A stretch of DNA of 64,000 bases from positions 248,001 through 312,000 of the forward strand of contig JAGQSC010000015.1 in assembly GCA_020439745.1 (NCBI GenBank), read 5' to 3'. A program made the position numbers and the translations under genes. This stretch comes from Acidobacteriota bacterium. Lineage in GTDB: Bacteria; Acidobacteriota; Holophagae; Acanthopleuribacterales; Acanthopleuribacteraceae. Positions 9,475 through 18,139 of the stretch are shown one piece after another. The notes beneath the pieces are model-generated. The model saw nothing but the letters and a program-made list of their open reading frames with translations, was not told where the DNA came from and ran no database searches. Position 1 is the stretch's first letter. Each line of letters begins with the position of its first letter.

Positions 9475-9923
9475 TGGTTCACGGGACGGCCTATGAAATC
9501 GACGTGACGGTGACGCAACATTTTCGAGCGGCGCACAGCCTGCCCATGCGCCCGGAGTTACACCACCACGACTGGGAAGTGGAATTCACGATTTCCGGAA
9601 AGATCAATCCCGCCACAGGAATGGTCTGCGACATGCTAGAGCTGGCAGAGTTCTTCAAACCGTTTGTGAGTACATTAGACAATACCGTGCTGCACGACGT
9701 GGATGTATTTTCTGAATCTGAGCCGCTTATTGCGCTGACGGCTAAATACCCGACTTGCGACACGCTGGCCCATTACTTTATGTGGAAGACGGTACCCGCG
9801 TTTCGGGACCAAGTTCGGTTTGAAGGCCTGACCATTTCCAAAATTATGGTGAAGATTGCCGAACCCGACCAGCATGAGCCTTGGGGATGGGCCATTATTC
9901 GAGCGGAGGGAGTCGCACCATGA
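9471..9923 (+). CDS. 6-pyruvoyl-tetrahydropterin synthase / QueD-family protein
   Basis: 150 residues, T-fold. A zinc-binding His set is visible: FRAAHSLP (His22) and HHHDWEVEF (His31/His33), in place of the usual HGHxY/F. The pocket glutamate lies toward the C-terminus (KIAEPDQHEP or nearby). The Cys expected a few residues before HxH in QueD is absent; that stretch reads MRPEL. The substrate is therefore uncertain: queuosine, folate-type (PTPS-III-like) or another pterin. The start overlaps the ygfZ stop as ATGA, and the second codon is also ATG. A Nudix gene is coupled downstream. Confidence 0.8.
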   Translation: MMVHGTAYEIDVTVTQHFRAAHSLPMRPELHHHDWEVEFTISGKINPATGMVCDMLELAEFFKPFVSTLDNTVLHDVDVFSESEPLIALTAKYPTCDTLAHYFMWKTVPAFRDQVRFEGLTISKIMVKIAEPDQHEPWGWAIIRAEGVAP

Positions 9924-10354
9924 CACGTGTTAGGGCATCGGGCATATTGACCAGGGGCGGAACCGTCCTCACGCTCCAGTACAGGTATTCCCAAGGACTG
10001 GTATATGGATTTCCGGGCGGAGGCAATCACGACGGCGAAACGCTCAGCCAAACGGTGGTGCGTGAGTTCCAGGAAGAACTAAACCTGAATGTGGCAGTGA
10101 AAGGCGTGGTATTCGTGGGTAACGCCCCGGCTCAACCGACCATTCCCGCAACCTTACATGTTGTCTTTGAAGTGAGTAGTCATGAAGATCCGGTGCTGAA
10201 CCCGCAACATACAAGCGCCGCAGGGTTTGCGTGGCTGGACCAATGGCAATTGGAAAATCTGAATCTCTATCCGGCCATTGACCCTCAGGCACTGTTTTCA
10301 GCCGCACACTATGCGCCCTACTCGGAAAACTGTCTCAATCGAGATTGGCTATAA
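9920..10354 (+). CDS. Nudix hydrolase
   Basis: 144 residues. The Nudix box spans about residues 34-56 and fits GX5EX7REUXEEXGU (GGNHDGET...REFQEELNL, Leu replacing the last Gly). It hydrolyses a nucleoside or pterin diphosphate-X bond with Mg2+. The ATG at 9920 overlaps the preceding stop as ATGA after GGAGGGAGT; an in-frame GTG-type start at 9881 is unlikely. Coupling to a pterin-synthase homologue suggests dihydroneopterin triphosphate as one possible substrate, which is inference only. Confidence 0.85.
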   Translation: MTRVRASGILTRGGTVLTLQYRYSQGLVYGFPGGGNHDGETLSQTVVREFQEELNLNVAVKGVVFVGNAPAQPTIPATLHVVFEVSSHEDPVLNPQHTSAAGFAWLDQWQLENLNLYPAIDPQALFSAAHYAPYSENCLNRDWL

Positions 10355-10363
10355 GGAATCAAC

Positions 10364-11509
10364 ATGAAGTTTGGAATTTTTGGGCAAACAGTCATCATAG
10401 GCGTCTCTTGTGTCGTGCTGGGTGTTCTCAATAACTTGAGATCCAGCAAACCCCTTGAGTGGGTGAAGGATTGGCCCAGTTATGAAGCTCTTCATGAAGA
10501 AGTTGAGGAACCCTCATCGCCTGCACTCGATCCCTCGGAAATCATGAACCAAGTGATTTCGAACCAGGGCATCACCGATATCGGTATTGATCGGGCTGCT
10601 CAGATTCACAGCCATGCAAGTGATCTGACGGTTTGGATCGATGCGCGAGATCAGGAGCTCTACGAAAAAGGTCACATACTCGGTGCTTTGCATTTGGATT
10701 TTTACAATCAGGACGAAACACTGTCAGAAGTTCAAGCTGAGATCGAGATGCGGGCGCCTGCAGCCCTCGTCGTGTACTGCAAAGGCAAAGAGTGCACCGA
10801 TTCGCATTTTCTGGCGGAAGACCTGATGGCATTTGGATACACAAACATCTTTGTCTACAAAGACGGCTTTGACGACTGGCTTCAGGCCGGCTATCCAATT
10901 GAAGGCGAATTGGCATCTACGCCACAAACACAGTCGGAACCCGAAACACTTGCGGAGAAACCTCCGGGTATGTACTTGGAACATATCGTTCGCGACCTGG
11001 TGCCTTTTCTGCTTGGTATCTTGATGTTGGTCAACTGGAAGACGATGCGTTCCAGAAAAAGTGCAACTGCATTGGCATGCATCATCGCCGGCTTGTTCTT
11101 CGTCTGGGCAGGTGTGCCCAAGATCTTGAACCCCCTCATGTTTGCCAAATCGATTTGGAACTACGACATCGCGCCCCCCGAAACTATCAACATAGCTGCC
11201 CTAGTCATGCCGTGGCTTGAAGTGATTGGTGGTTTCTGCCTTATCTTTGGGGTGTTTCGTCGAGGCGGAGCCTTGATCATTACCTCGTTGCTGTTCCTGT
11301 TTATTCTCGCTGTAGGCTTCAATGTGCTGCGCGGGCACGAGTTCAATTGCGGATGTGTGAGCACCGCCACCGTTATTACTGACCTCTACCTGCCTGGCTG
11401 GAACGACAAGTATCTTCTGCTCTTACGCGATGTGGGTTTGGTCGTCATGTCTATTCTGGGCCTTTACAAACCCAGTACCGACTCACCCTTGATCTGGCCC
11501 AAGCCATAA
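10364..11509 (+). CDS. membrane protein: rhodanese domain fused to MauE/DoxX-like domain
   Basis: 381 residues. An N-terminal membrane segment (about 7-23) is followed by a rhodanese domain (about 75-182) with active-site Cys139 in VVYCKGKEC. Then come about four membrane segments (about 210-370) of the MauE/DoxX type, with a vicinal FNCGC pair (Cys329, Cys331). Rhodaneses carry sulfur as persulfide; MauE-like proteins are thiol/disulfide-linked membrane partners. A membrane-bound sulfur or redox relay is a reasonable inference. It lies 9 bp after the Nudix gene in the pdxS operon. Confidence 0.8.
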   Translation: MKFGIFGQTVIIGVSCVVLGVLNNLRSSKPLEWVKDWPSYEALHEEVEEPSSPALDPSEIMNQVISNQGITDIGIDRAAQIHSHASDLTVWIDARDQELYEKGHILGALHLDFYNQDETLSEVQAEIEMRAPAALVVYCKGKECTDSHFLAEDLMAFGYTNIFVYKDGFDDWLQAGYPIEGELASTPQTQSEPETLAEKPPGMYLEHIVRDLVPFLLGILMLVNWKTMRSRKSATALACIIAGLFFVWAGVPKILNPLMFAKSIWNYDIAPPETINIAALVMPWLEVIGGFCLIFGVFRRGGALIITSLLFLFILAVGFNVLRGHEFNCGCVSTATVITDLYLPGWNDKYLLLLRDVGLVVMSILGLYKPSTDSPLIWPKP

Positions 11510-11519
11510 GACCGACGCC

Positions 11520-12947
11520 ATGGATTCGGCTCATTGGACGGTGTTGATTACGCTGATCGCCTACAAACTGGCGTTGATTGCAATCGGCATATGGGCAAAC
11601 AAGAAGACCAAACACGCCGATGATTTCTTTCTGGGCGGCAGGCAGTTGGGTCCGTGGGTGGCTGCCATTAGTGCATCGGCCAGTTCGTCCAGCGCCTGGA
11701 CACTGATGGGTGTGAGCGGTGCAGCCTACGCCTGGGGACTGAGCGCCATTTGGCTCCTGCCTGCTTGTATTGGAGGCTTCGCCCTCAATTGGTTCATCAT
11801 TGCACCGCGACTGCAGAAATTCAGTAGCGACCACCAAACACTCACACTCACGGAGACCCTGTTTTTCGGCACTGAGCGGCAAATCCAGCGGAAACTTTTG
11901 CTTTCCGCTTCCGCCATTGTGCTGTTTTCTTTGGTGTTCTATGTGGCCTCTCAGTTTCAAGGCTCAGGCAAAACGTTTGTGTCCACCTTTGGTTTTCCAC
12001 TAACTGGAAGCGTGGTTGTGGGTGGTTTGATTGTCCTCCTCTACACGGTTATCGGAGGCTTTTGGGCCGTAAGTGTCACCGACACCTTGCAAGGCTTACT
12101 GATGGCGGCCACCGCGATTCTCATTCCGGGCGCTCTGATCATCCAATTGGGCTGGCCCCACACCTGGATTGATCCACTGAGTCACATCGAGGGTTATTCC
12201 GACCTACTGCGCTATGGGTGGTCGTCTGCGGGTGTCGGTTTTGTCGTGGGACTCTTGGGTATTGGCTTGGGTTATCCGGGACAACCTCATGTGGTCAACC
12301 GTTTCATGGCCGTTGGCCATGAGGCCGATCTCAAAAAGGCGCGTCGCATTGCCATGAGTTGGGCGTTTATCCTATATCCCGGCATGTTGATTACGGGATG
12401 GGGAGGGCGCATGCTGTTCCATCTAGGTGACAGCGAAACTGTATTCATTGAAGTGGCTAACACGCTGTTTCACCCCGTAATCGCCGGAATCCTGATCGCC
12501 GCAGTCCTTTCGGCGATCATGTCAACCGCCGACAGTCAATTGCTGGTGGCTGCCTCTGCATTGACCACCGACTTGGAACCGCTGCGAGAGGAAAAGAAAC
12601 CAATCGACGTGCTTTGGCGATCGCGCATGGTCGTGGTTCTCCTTTGCGTCGTGGCTATTCTGTTGGCTTTGACGGGCAGCAAGCGCATTTTTGACAAGGT
12701 CCTGTTTGCCTGGTCAGCCATGGGTGCAGCTTTCGGACCGCTGCTCATGGTTCGCCTATGGAAAGGCACGATCAAAGGAAGCTATATGTTGGCTGCTATG
12801 TGGGTAGGCTTCATATCCAGTGTGGTCGCCTACAACCTGCTTTCGGGTTCATGGAAAGCCCACTACGGCGGCGTCCTGGAACGCTGTATGCCCATCGTCC
12901 TGGCCTTGGGTATCGCCTGGTTAGGCGCCCGGGCGGCCAGAAAGTGA
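11520..12947 (+). CDS. sodium:solute symporter, PutP-like
   Basis: 475 residues, about 12-13 membrane helices, SSS family. The early SASASSSSAWTLMG motif and GPWVAAISA match the Na+ site region of proline symporters, and GLGYPGQPHVVNRFMA is typical of PutP. Proline or a related amino acid is the likely substrate, but specificity is not certain from sequence. It is 10 bp after the rhodanese gene, and its TGA overlaps the next GTG by 4 nt. Confidence 0.88.
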   Translation: MDSAHWTVLITLIAYKLALIAIGIWANKKTKHADDFFLGGRQLGPWVAAISASASSSSAWTLMGVSGAAYAWGLSAIWLLPACIGGFALNWFIIAPRLQKFSSDHQTLTLTETLFFGTERQIQRKLLLSASAIVLFSLVFYVASQFQGSGKTFVSTFGFPLTGSVVVGGLIVLLYTVIGGFWAVSVTDTLQGLLMAATAILIPGALIIQLGWPHTWIDPLSHIEGYSDLLRYGWSSAGVGFVVGLLGIGLGYPGQPHVVNRFMAVGHEADLKKARRIAMSWAFILYPGMLITGWGGRMLFHLGDSETVFIEVANTLFHPVIAGILIAAVLSAIMSTADSQLLVAASALTTDLEPLREEKKPIDVLWRSRMVVVLLCVVAILLALTGSKRIFDKVLFAWSAMGAAFGPLLMVRLWKGTIKGSYMLAAMWVGFISSVVAYNLLSGSWKAHYGGVLERCMPIVLALGIAWLGARAARK

Positions 12948-13471
12948 TAAAAAACGAAGAACTGCCAAATAGGAGACGGCCAGTCATACAGACAGGATCC
13001 AATTGGCTGGGCTGGGTCAAATGCCCTTCTTGCGAAAAACGTTTCTTGTTGAGAGATAGAAACCGCTGGAATGGTAGACGTCATTTGACTTGCGGCCAGC
13101 GTCTGGAAGTTTCAGGCGACACTACACGCCGTGAGATTTATTGCGTAGTGGGAACCATCATTCAAGACGGAGACAAGACAAACAAGCATTTTCGGACCGG
13201 CGCCAAGGTTTATTGTTACCCGCCTTTGTGGGGTGACGGATACCAGAAGATAAAAGTGATTGGTCGCCCTAAAGGGTCGAATGGCAAGTACTTTGTAGAA
13301 CTTGTCCTGGACGCGAAATGGATAGGCAATGCCCGTGTTGAGCTAGTGTACGAGCCGTTTGTAATTGATAGCATGTCACCTTTGTGGAAAGGAGATAGGG
13401 CGTCCGAGTCTTTGGCTCAAAAACTGGTAGACATGCTGAATCAACGTATTAACGCGTCTCAGAAAAACTAA
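12944..13471 (+). CDS. hypothetical Cys-containing protein
   Basis: 175 residues from a GTG that overlaps the symporter stop (GTGA). The frame stays open about 190 bp further upstream, but that part is antiparallel in phase to the symporter and is discarded. Near the N-terminus CPSC (KCPSCEKRF) and a later LTCGQ look like a partial zinc knuckle. The rest is a basic beta-rich domain (GAKVYCYPPLWGDGYQKIKVIG) that I do not recognise. It may bind nucleic acid or be a small regulator. Its stop overlaps the convergent gene's stop in CTAA. Confidence 0.55.
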   Translation: MIKNEELPNRRRPVIQTGSNWLGWVKCPSCEKRFLLRDRNRWNGRRHLTCGQRLEVSGDTTRREIYCVVGTIIQDGDKTNKHFRTGAKVYCYPPLWGDGYQKIKVIGRPKGSNGKYFVELVLDAKWIGNARVELVYEPFVIDSMSPLWKGDRASESLAQKLVDMLNQRINASQKN

Positions 13472-13950
13472 TCTGCTCGTTTGAATACTTGATGGTTACC
13501 GGGAAGCCAGGTATTACCGCCATCTGAGGTGATTTCCATGCGGGATTCGAACTGGTCTGCGGTCACATTGAAACGCGTGAAGCGAAGCTGGCGCGTGGTT
13601 CCGTCTTCGGACTGGTAGGGTTCCGTCATGCGCGTATCACCACCTAATGGTCCAGTCATGATCCAAAGTTTCCCGTCCTTGCCCACGGAAACCATCTGGA
13701 TGTCGCGCTCGTTGACATAGAACAGAATGGCCGAAACCATCTCGAGCTCAGGAATACTGGTTTTGCCAGAAAGGACATGATCTTCAATCACCCATTCAAA
13801 CTCATAGGTACCCTGAAACGTGGCCGCAACGCTACCGTCGCCATTGAGAAACTCCGTGGTCACCTGCCAGGTGCCCACGACATCCCTCAATTCCTGGACT
13901 GATGATTCTTTTGGGGATGGAACCTGCAAGAACAAACAGAGTAACCACAT
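13468..13950 (-). CDS. secreted hypothetical protein, DUF1579-like
   Basis: 160 residues. The ATG at 13950 is preferred over the preceding GTG because AAGGAG lies 6 bases away. A short signal peptide (MWLLCLFLQVPSP) precedes a domain beginning VVGTWQVTTEFLNG, with alternating beta strands (FEWVIEDHVLSGKT, GGDTRMTEPYQ). This is the look of DUF1579 or lipocalin-type proteins that open with a G-W motif. No enzymatic residues stand out. It lies just downstream of the riboflavin operon, separated by a weak hairpin. Confidence 0.6.
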   Translation of the reverse strand: MWLLCLFLQVPSPKESSVQELRDVVGTWQVTTEFLNGDGSVAATFQGTYEFEWVIEDHVLSGKTSIPELEMVSAILFYVNERDIQMVSVGKDGKLWIMTGPLGGDTRMTEPYQSEDGTTRQLRFTRFNVTADQFESRMEITSDGGNTWLPGNHQVFKRAD

Positions 13951-13986
13951 CACATGCTCCTTTTTTTATTCCGTCATACGTTTGAA

Positions 13987-14000
13987 AACCTAACCAGGTT
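13987..14000 (-). terminator. possible weak terminator of the rib operon
   Basis: Read on the minus strand, AACCT-GGTT-AGGTT forms a 5-bp hairpin followed by TTC, 37 bp after the phosphatase stop. The T-run is short, so termination may be partial and Rho may be involved. Confidence 0.35.
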
Positions 14001-14036
14001 ATGCGGAACAAGAAGTGGCGCGTCTATTCGCTCAAT

Positions 14037-14639
14037 TCAACGGCAACTCAGATGGGTCAGCGCCGCGCGTTCTGGACTCAACTCGACGCGCGCATAGGTA
14101 GCTGTTTGCAGACGATAGGGCCAACGATTGGCCAGCGGCGTGTTCAGTAACTGGCATAACATCACGCCTAAAATCCCGCCGTGCGCCACTAAGATCACAC
14201 AATCATCAGGTGAATGTCGCAACCTCAACCGCTCCAGGAACTCCGATGCTCGGTGTGCCACCTGATTCAGCGTTTCGCCATTGGGAGGGGCCACCAGGCT
14301 GTCGCCGTGGAGCCAGTTTTGGAAGTCAGGTGTTTGGCTTACCTGCTTAATGGGGTGTCCATCCCAATCTCCGTAGTCCTGTTCGATCAGTAACGACTCC
14401 GTCTGGGTGTCCAGGCAATTGACCTCGGAAATGATGGCGGCGGTTTGCTGTGCCCGCTTTAGGGGTGAGGTGTACAGGTGACTCGGCTTGAATCGCGTGA
14501 GATTCGTCGCGAGCTGGTGAACGTCAGCGCGACCCTGATCCGTTAAGCCCACATCCATTCGACCCGCAAAACATCCGCGGGCATTGGATTCGGACTGTCC
14601 ATGACGTACCAGAAACAGCGTCGTTGTGGACTGAAACAC
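14037..14639 (-). CDS. histidine phosphatase (CobC/GpmB-like)
   Basis: 200 residues of the branch-1 histidine phosphatase family. The phosphorylated His is in FLVRHGQSESN (about residue 13). The later acid/base region is EQDYGDWDG and the second His is in VAHGGIL. It resembles alpha-ribazole phosphatase and broad sugar-phosphate phosphatases rather than glycolytic mutase. It starts with GTG only 2 nt after the ribH stop, so it is the last gene of the riboflavin operon. This makes it a good candidate for dephosphorylating 5-amino-6-ribitylamino-uracil 5'-phosphate, the step between RibD and RibH. That role is inference. Confidence 0.85.
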   Translation of the reverse strand: MFQSTTTLFLVRHGQSESNARGCFAGRMDVGLTDQGRADVHQLATNLTRFKPSHLYTSPLKRAQQTAAIISEVNCLDTQTESLLIEQDYGDWDGHPIKQVSQTPDFQNWLHGDSLVAPPNGETLNQVAHRASEFLERLRLRHSPDDCVILVAHGGILGVMLCQLLNTPLANRWPYRLQTATYARVELSPERAALTHLSCR

Positions 14640-14641
14640 GA

Positions 14642-15109
14642 TTAACTGAGGCTTTTCATCAGGTTGGCCATCTCAATGGCGGCCAGCGCGGCTTCGGCGC
14701 CCTTGTTGCCGGCCTTGGTTCCGGCCCGCTCGACGGCTTGTTCGATGGTCTCCGTCGTCAACACCCCAAACGTCACAGGAACGCCACTTTCGTGAGTCAC
14801 CTGCGCAATGCCTTTTGTTACCTCGGATGCAATCAAATCGAAGTGAATCGTACCGCCGCGAATCAGGGCACCCAAACAAACCACCGCGTTGTAGCCACCT
14901 TTAGCAACAAGTGTCTTTGCGGCCAAGGGGATTTCGAAACTCCCCGGAACTTGAACGACGTCAATGCGGCTCTCGTCCACGCCGTGTCGAATGAGGCAGT
15001 CCACGGCACCTTCCAGAAGTTTTCCTGAAATGAAGTCATTAAAACGAGCCTGAACAATGCCGATTCGTAAACCATTTCCGATGTAATTGCCCGAAAAAGT
15101 AGTGACCAT
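14642..15109 (-). CDS. ribH: 6,7-dimethyl-8-ribityllumazine synthase
   Basis: Penultimate step of riboflavin synthesis: joins 5-amino-6-ribitylaminouracil with 3,4-dihydroxy-2-butanone 4-phosphate. 155 residues, the size of capsid-forming lumazine synthases. [33 protein letters not shown] and [11 protein letters not shown] are all present, including the catalytic His region. It is 3 bp after ribBA and 2 bp before the phosphatase. Confidence 0.97.
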   Translation of the reverse strand: MVTTFSGNYIGNGLRIGIVQARFNDFISGKLLEGAVDCLIRHGVDESRIDVVQVPGSFEIPLAAKTLVAKGGYNAVVCLGALIRGGTIHFDLIASEVTKGIAQVTHESGVPVTFGVLTTETIEQAVERAGTKAGNKGAEAALAAIEMANLMKSLS

Positions 15110-15112
15110 CTT

Positions 15113-16339
15113 TTAACTCCCTAAGTCGCCATGCAAACTGGGTTGATTCATCAGATGCCCCAGCCGTTCAATTTTCGTCTTCAAATAGCGCCTGTTGTCG
15201 TTGGTTTCTTCCACTTGATGGGCCAAACGCGCATCCACTTTGACGCCACATGCTTCTAACTCAGCTATTTTCATGGGGTTATTGGTCATCAATCTGACGG
15301 AGGCGATACCCATGTCGCGCAGAATCGCTGCGCCTACGTCGTAGGTGCGCGCATCGTCGGGCAAACCGAGTCGCCTATTGGCTTCCACGGTGTCCATCCC
15401 TTTTTCTTGCAACGCATAAGCACGAATTTTGTTGGCCAGTCCGATTCCTCGTCCCTCTTGGCGCAGGTAGATGAGCACGCCAGAGCCTTCATCGGAAATC
15501 GACGCCAATGCTCGATCCAACTGCTCGCCGCAATCGCAACGGCGGGAACCAAAAACATCTCCTGTCAGGCATTCTGAGTGCAGTCGGGTCAAGACACCGT
15601 TCTTGCCTGGCGTTCCCATGACGATAGCCAGATGTTCCAATCCGCGATGGTCCATATAGGCGACAGCACGCATCGATCCATATTCCGTAGGGATGGTGGC
15701 CGATTCAACGCGTTGTACGATGTCTTCGTGTTGATGGCGGTAGGCAGCCAGATCGGCAATGCTGACGATGGAAAGTTGGTGCTTTCGCGCAAAAATGTCC
15801 AGATCGGCGCGACGAGCCATGGTCCCATCTTCATTCATCACTTCGCAAATCACACCTGCGGGGGTAAAACCTGCCAATCGAGCCAGGTCCACAGCAGCTT
15901 CCGTATGACCTCTGCGCCTCAAGACACCACCTGTTTGCGCCTTTAAGGGAAAAATGTGACCAGGCATACTCAAATCACTGGGAACAGATTGAGGGTTGGC
16001 AAGTACCTCCACGGTTTTGGCTCGATCAAAAGCCGAAATACCCGTGGTCACACCTTTGGCAGCACCTACGGATACGCCAAACCCCGTTTGGAATTTGGAG
16101 GTGTTGCGTTCTGGTCGCACCATCATCGGTATGTTCAAGCGCGTGAAGATATCCTCGTGAAGCGCCGCACAAATAAGGCCTCTCCCATATCGCGACATGA
16201 AGTTGATGTGCTCGGGACTAATGCAGGCGGCTGGTATGTAGAGGTCCCCCTCATTCTCCCGATCGTCGTCGTCAACCACGATCAACATCTGACCTTTACG
16301 CACCAATTCCAGTGCCTGTTCGATACTCACCAACGTCAT
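15113..16339 (-). CDS. ribBA: bifunctional DHBP synthase / GTP cyclohydrolase II
   Basis: Makes both precursors of riboflavin. 408 residues. The N-terminal half is 3,4-dihydroxy-2-butanone 4-phosphate synthase, with the acidic loop [21 protein letters not shown] and [12 protein letters not shown]. The C-terminal half is GTP cyclohydrolase II, with the zinc motif [19 protein letters not shown] and [11 protein letters not shown]. The start at 16339 is chosen for GGGAG about 6 bases upstream and the family N-terminus; a start 33 bases earlier is possible but weaker. It follows ribE after about 87 bp. Confidence 0.97.
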   Translation of the reverse strand: MTLVSIEQALELVRKGQMLIVVDDDDRENEGDLYIPAACISPEHINFMSRYGRGLICAALHEDIFTRLNIPMMVRPERNTSKFQTGFGVSVGAAKGVTTGISAFDRAKTVEVLANPQSVPSDLSMPGHIFPLKAQTGGVLRRRGHTEAAVDLARLAGFTPAGVICEVMNEDGTMARRADLDIFARKHQLSIVSIADLAAYRHQHEDIVQRVESATIPTEYGSMRAVAYMDHRGLEHLAIVMGTPGKNGVLTRLHSECLTGDVFGSRRCDCGEQLDRALASISDEGSGVLIYLRQEGRGIGLANKIRAYALQEKGMDTVEANRRLGLPDDARTYDVGAAILRDMGIASVRLMTNNPMKIAELEACGVKVDARLAHQVEETNDNRRYLKTKIERLGHLMNQPSLHGDLGS

Positions 16340-16426
16340 GAATACTCCCAAAAAACGCCTGTGGTCCCCCATTCACCCAACAGGTGGCCCAAAGTATAAC
16401 GCGAAACGCCGAAATGGCGCGAGAAT

Positions 16427-17047
16427 TCAGGTGAATCCTCCCTGACTCAACTTGTCCATCAAATCTGACTGGCCAGACTTGAAGATCTTCTCTACGTACT
16501 TGCCAAGGATGTCCACTTCAATGTTGACCAGGTCGCCGATGTGTTTGTGCGGCAAGGTCACATGCGATTGCGTATAGGTCACCAACATCAGGCTAAAAGC
16601 GCTATCAGACACATCCACCACCGTCAAGCTGATGCCATCCACACAAATGAAGCCCTTGGGGACCACATAGCGCATCAGTTCTGGATCAAGGCGAAACCTG
16701 AGCCATAGAGCGTCGCCTTCCGGACGTTTCTCCGCGATTGTTGCTGTTGCATCCACGTGCCCTTGCACGAAGTGACCACCCATTCTGGTGGAAGGCGTCA
16801 ACGCGCGTTCCAAATTCACGCGATCACCAGGTTTGAGTCGGCCCAAATTGGTTTTGCGATAGGTTTCCGGCGCCACGCCTACCCAAAACTTATCGAGCTG
16901 GATTTGAGTTACCGTGAGACATACGCCGTTCACTGCGATGCTGTCTCCCAACCGTGTACCCTCGACAACACATGGATCCTCAATTACCAGCTCGCCCTTT
17001 CTTGCTGACGATACAATCCCCACAGATTCGACGATCCCCGTAAACAC
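16427..17047 (-). CDS. ribE: riboflavin synthase, alpha chain
   Basis: Dismutates two 6,7-dimethyl-8-ribityllumazine molecules to riboflavin. 206 residues in two similar lumazine-binding halves, each with a GxVNxE-type segment (RVNLERAL; LVNIEVDILGKYVEKI), and the diagnostic N-terminus MFTGIVESVG. It starts with GTG; GGAGGA lies within the last codons of ribD and the genes abut. Its place in the ribD-ribE-ribBA-ribH order is the classical one. Confidence 0.96.
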   Translation of the reverse strand: MFTGIVESVGIVSSARKGELVIEDPCVVEGTRLGDSIAVNGVCLTVTQIQLDKFWVGVAPETYRKTNLGRLKPGDRVNLERALTPSTRMGGHFVQGHVDATATIAEKRPEGDALWLRFRLDPELMRYVVPKGFICVDGISLTVVDVSDSAFSLMLVTYTQSHVTLPHKHIGDLVNIEVDILGKYVEKIFKSGQSDLMDKLSQGGFT

Positions 17048-18139
17048 TTATCCTCCTCCAACCACACGCGCTCGCAGCCATACATCTGTGCCAAAACGCT
17101 GCACATCTAGCCATTTGAGTTTTGTTGCAATCGCCAGGTCGGCAACACCAACGCCATCACACATGGTTGTTGCCTCGGCTCCGCCCACAATCACCGGTGC
17201 GACAAAAGTCCATACTTCCTGAACTAAGCCCTGACGAAACAGGGATTCGTTGACTGTCCCGCCAGATTCACTCATCACGTGAAGGATTCCCCGCTGATAC
17301 AAATCGTGCATCAGGCGATCCAGAGGAATCTCCGAAGATGCGGGATAACACATCACCTCTATGCCTTGTTCCTCTGCCTCCCGACGAAGGGTGGGTTCTT
17401 GACCGGTCACCCAGATAGCGCGACCATCCGGGCGAAACACCTTGTGACCCAAGTCCAGAGAGGTTTTGCTATCCAAGACAATTCGTCGTGGGTGTCGGTC
17501 GCTTGACTCCTCTAGGCGTACGTCCAACGACGGGTCATCTGTGCGCACCGTTCCCGCGCCAACCAGGATGGCATCCACTTCCCTGCGCAATTGATGCACC
17601 TTGCTACGTGATTCCGGCCCGGTGATCCAGCGACTCATGCCTGTTCTGGTGGCAATCTTCCCATCTAAAGACATACCTACTTTCACGGTGACAAAGGGTC
17701 TCTGTGCGGTGATGGCAAAAAGAAACGAGCGATTCAGATCATTGGCCTCGTTTTCCAATACACCCTGCTCAACGACAATCCCCGCCTCGCGTAGCTGCCG
17801 CGCTCCGCCGCCAGACACTCGAGGATTGGGGTCGTGCGATGCGTAAACCACCCGGCTGATGCCTGCCCGGATCACTGCTTCTGTGCATGGAGGCGTGCGT
17901 CCCGAATGGCAGCAAGGCTCCAAGTTGACAAACAAAGTTGCGTCTTTGGGATCTGTCCGACACGCACGGAGCGCCATGACCTCAGCGTGGGGCTCCCCGG
18001 CCCTGTGATGATAACCCTCCCCAATCGTCTCGCCTTCCTTGACCACCACGCAGCCCACCATGGGGTTCGGCGACGTGTTGCCTACACCTTTATATGCTAA
18101 TTCAAGGGCCCTGGCCATAAAGGCCGCGTCGTTGGTCAA
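17048..18139 (-). CDS. ribD: bifunctional riboflavin deaminase-reductase
   Basis: Deaminates 2,5-diamino-6-ribosylamino-pyrimidinone phosphate and reduces the ribosyl chain. 363 residues. The deaminase zinc site is HAEVMAL plus EPCCHSGRTPPC. The reductase half has KVGMSLDGKIATRTG and ILVGAGTVRTDDPSL. The product still carries a 5'-phosphate that must be removed. It starts with TTG overlapping the preceding stop (TTGA). No space exists for an FMN riboswitch ahead of it, so flavin control, if any, lies elsewhere. Confidence 0.96.
   Translation of the reverse strand: MTNDAAFMARALELAYKGVGNTSPNPMVGCVVVKEGETIGEGYHHRAGEPHAEVMALRACRTDPKDATLFVNLEPCCHSGRTPPCTEAVIRAGISRVVYASHDPNPRVSGGGARQLREAGIVVEQGVLENEANDLNRSFLFAITAQRPFVTVKVGMSLDGKIATRTGMSRWITGPESRSKVHQLRREVDAILVGAGTVRTDDPSLDVRLEESSDRHPRRIVLDSKTSLDLGHKVFRPDGRAIWVTGQEPTLRREAEEQGIEVMCYPASSEIPLDRLMHDLYQRGILHVMSESGGTVNESLFRQGLVQEVWTFVAPVIVGGAEATTMCDGVGVADLAIATKLKWLDVQRFGTDVWLRARVVGGG

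Noticed and set aside
12758-12943. Upstream extension of the small Cys protein
   Set aside because: This stretch is inside the symporter gene in another phase. GTG at 12944 overlaps the symporter stop and gives a natural start.
15113-18139. FMN riboswitch before the rib genes
   Set aside because: No gap large enough exists ahead of ribD (4-nt overlap). The 87-bp gap before ribBA is too short and lacks the conserved RFN segments.
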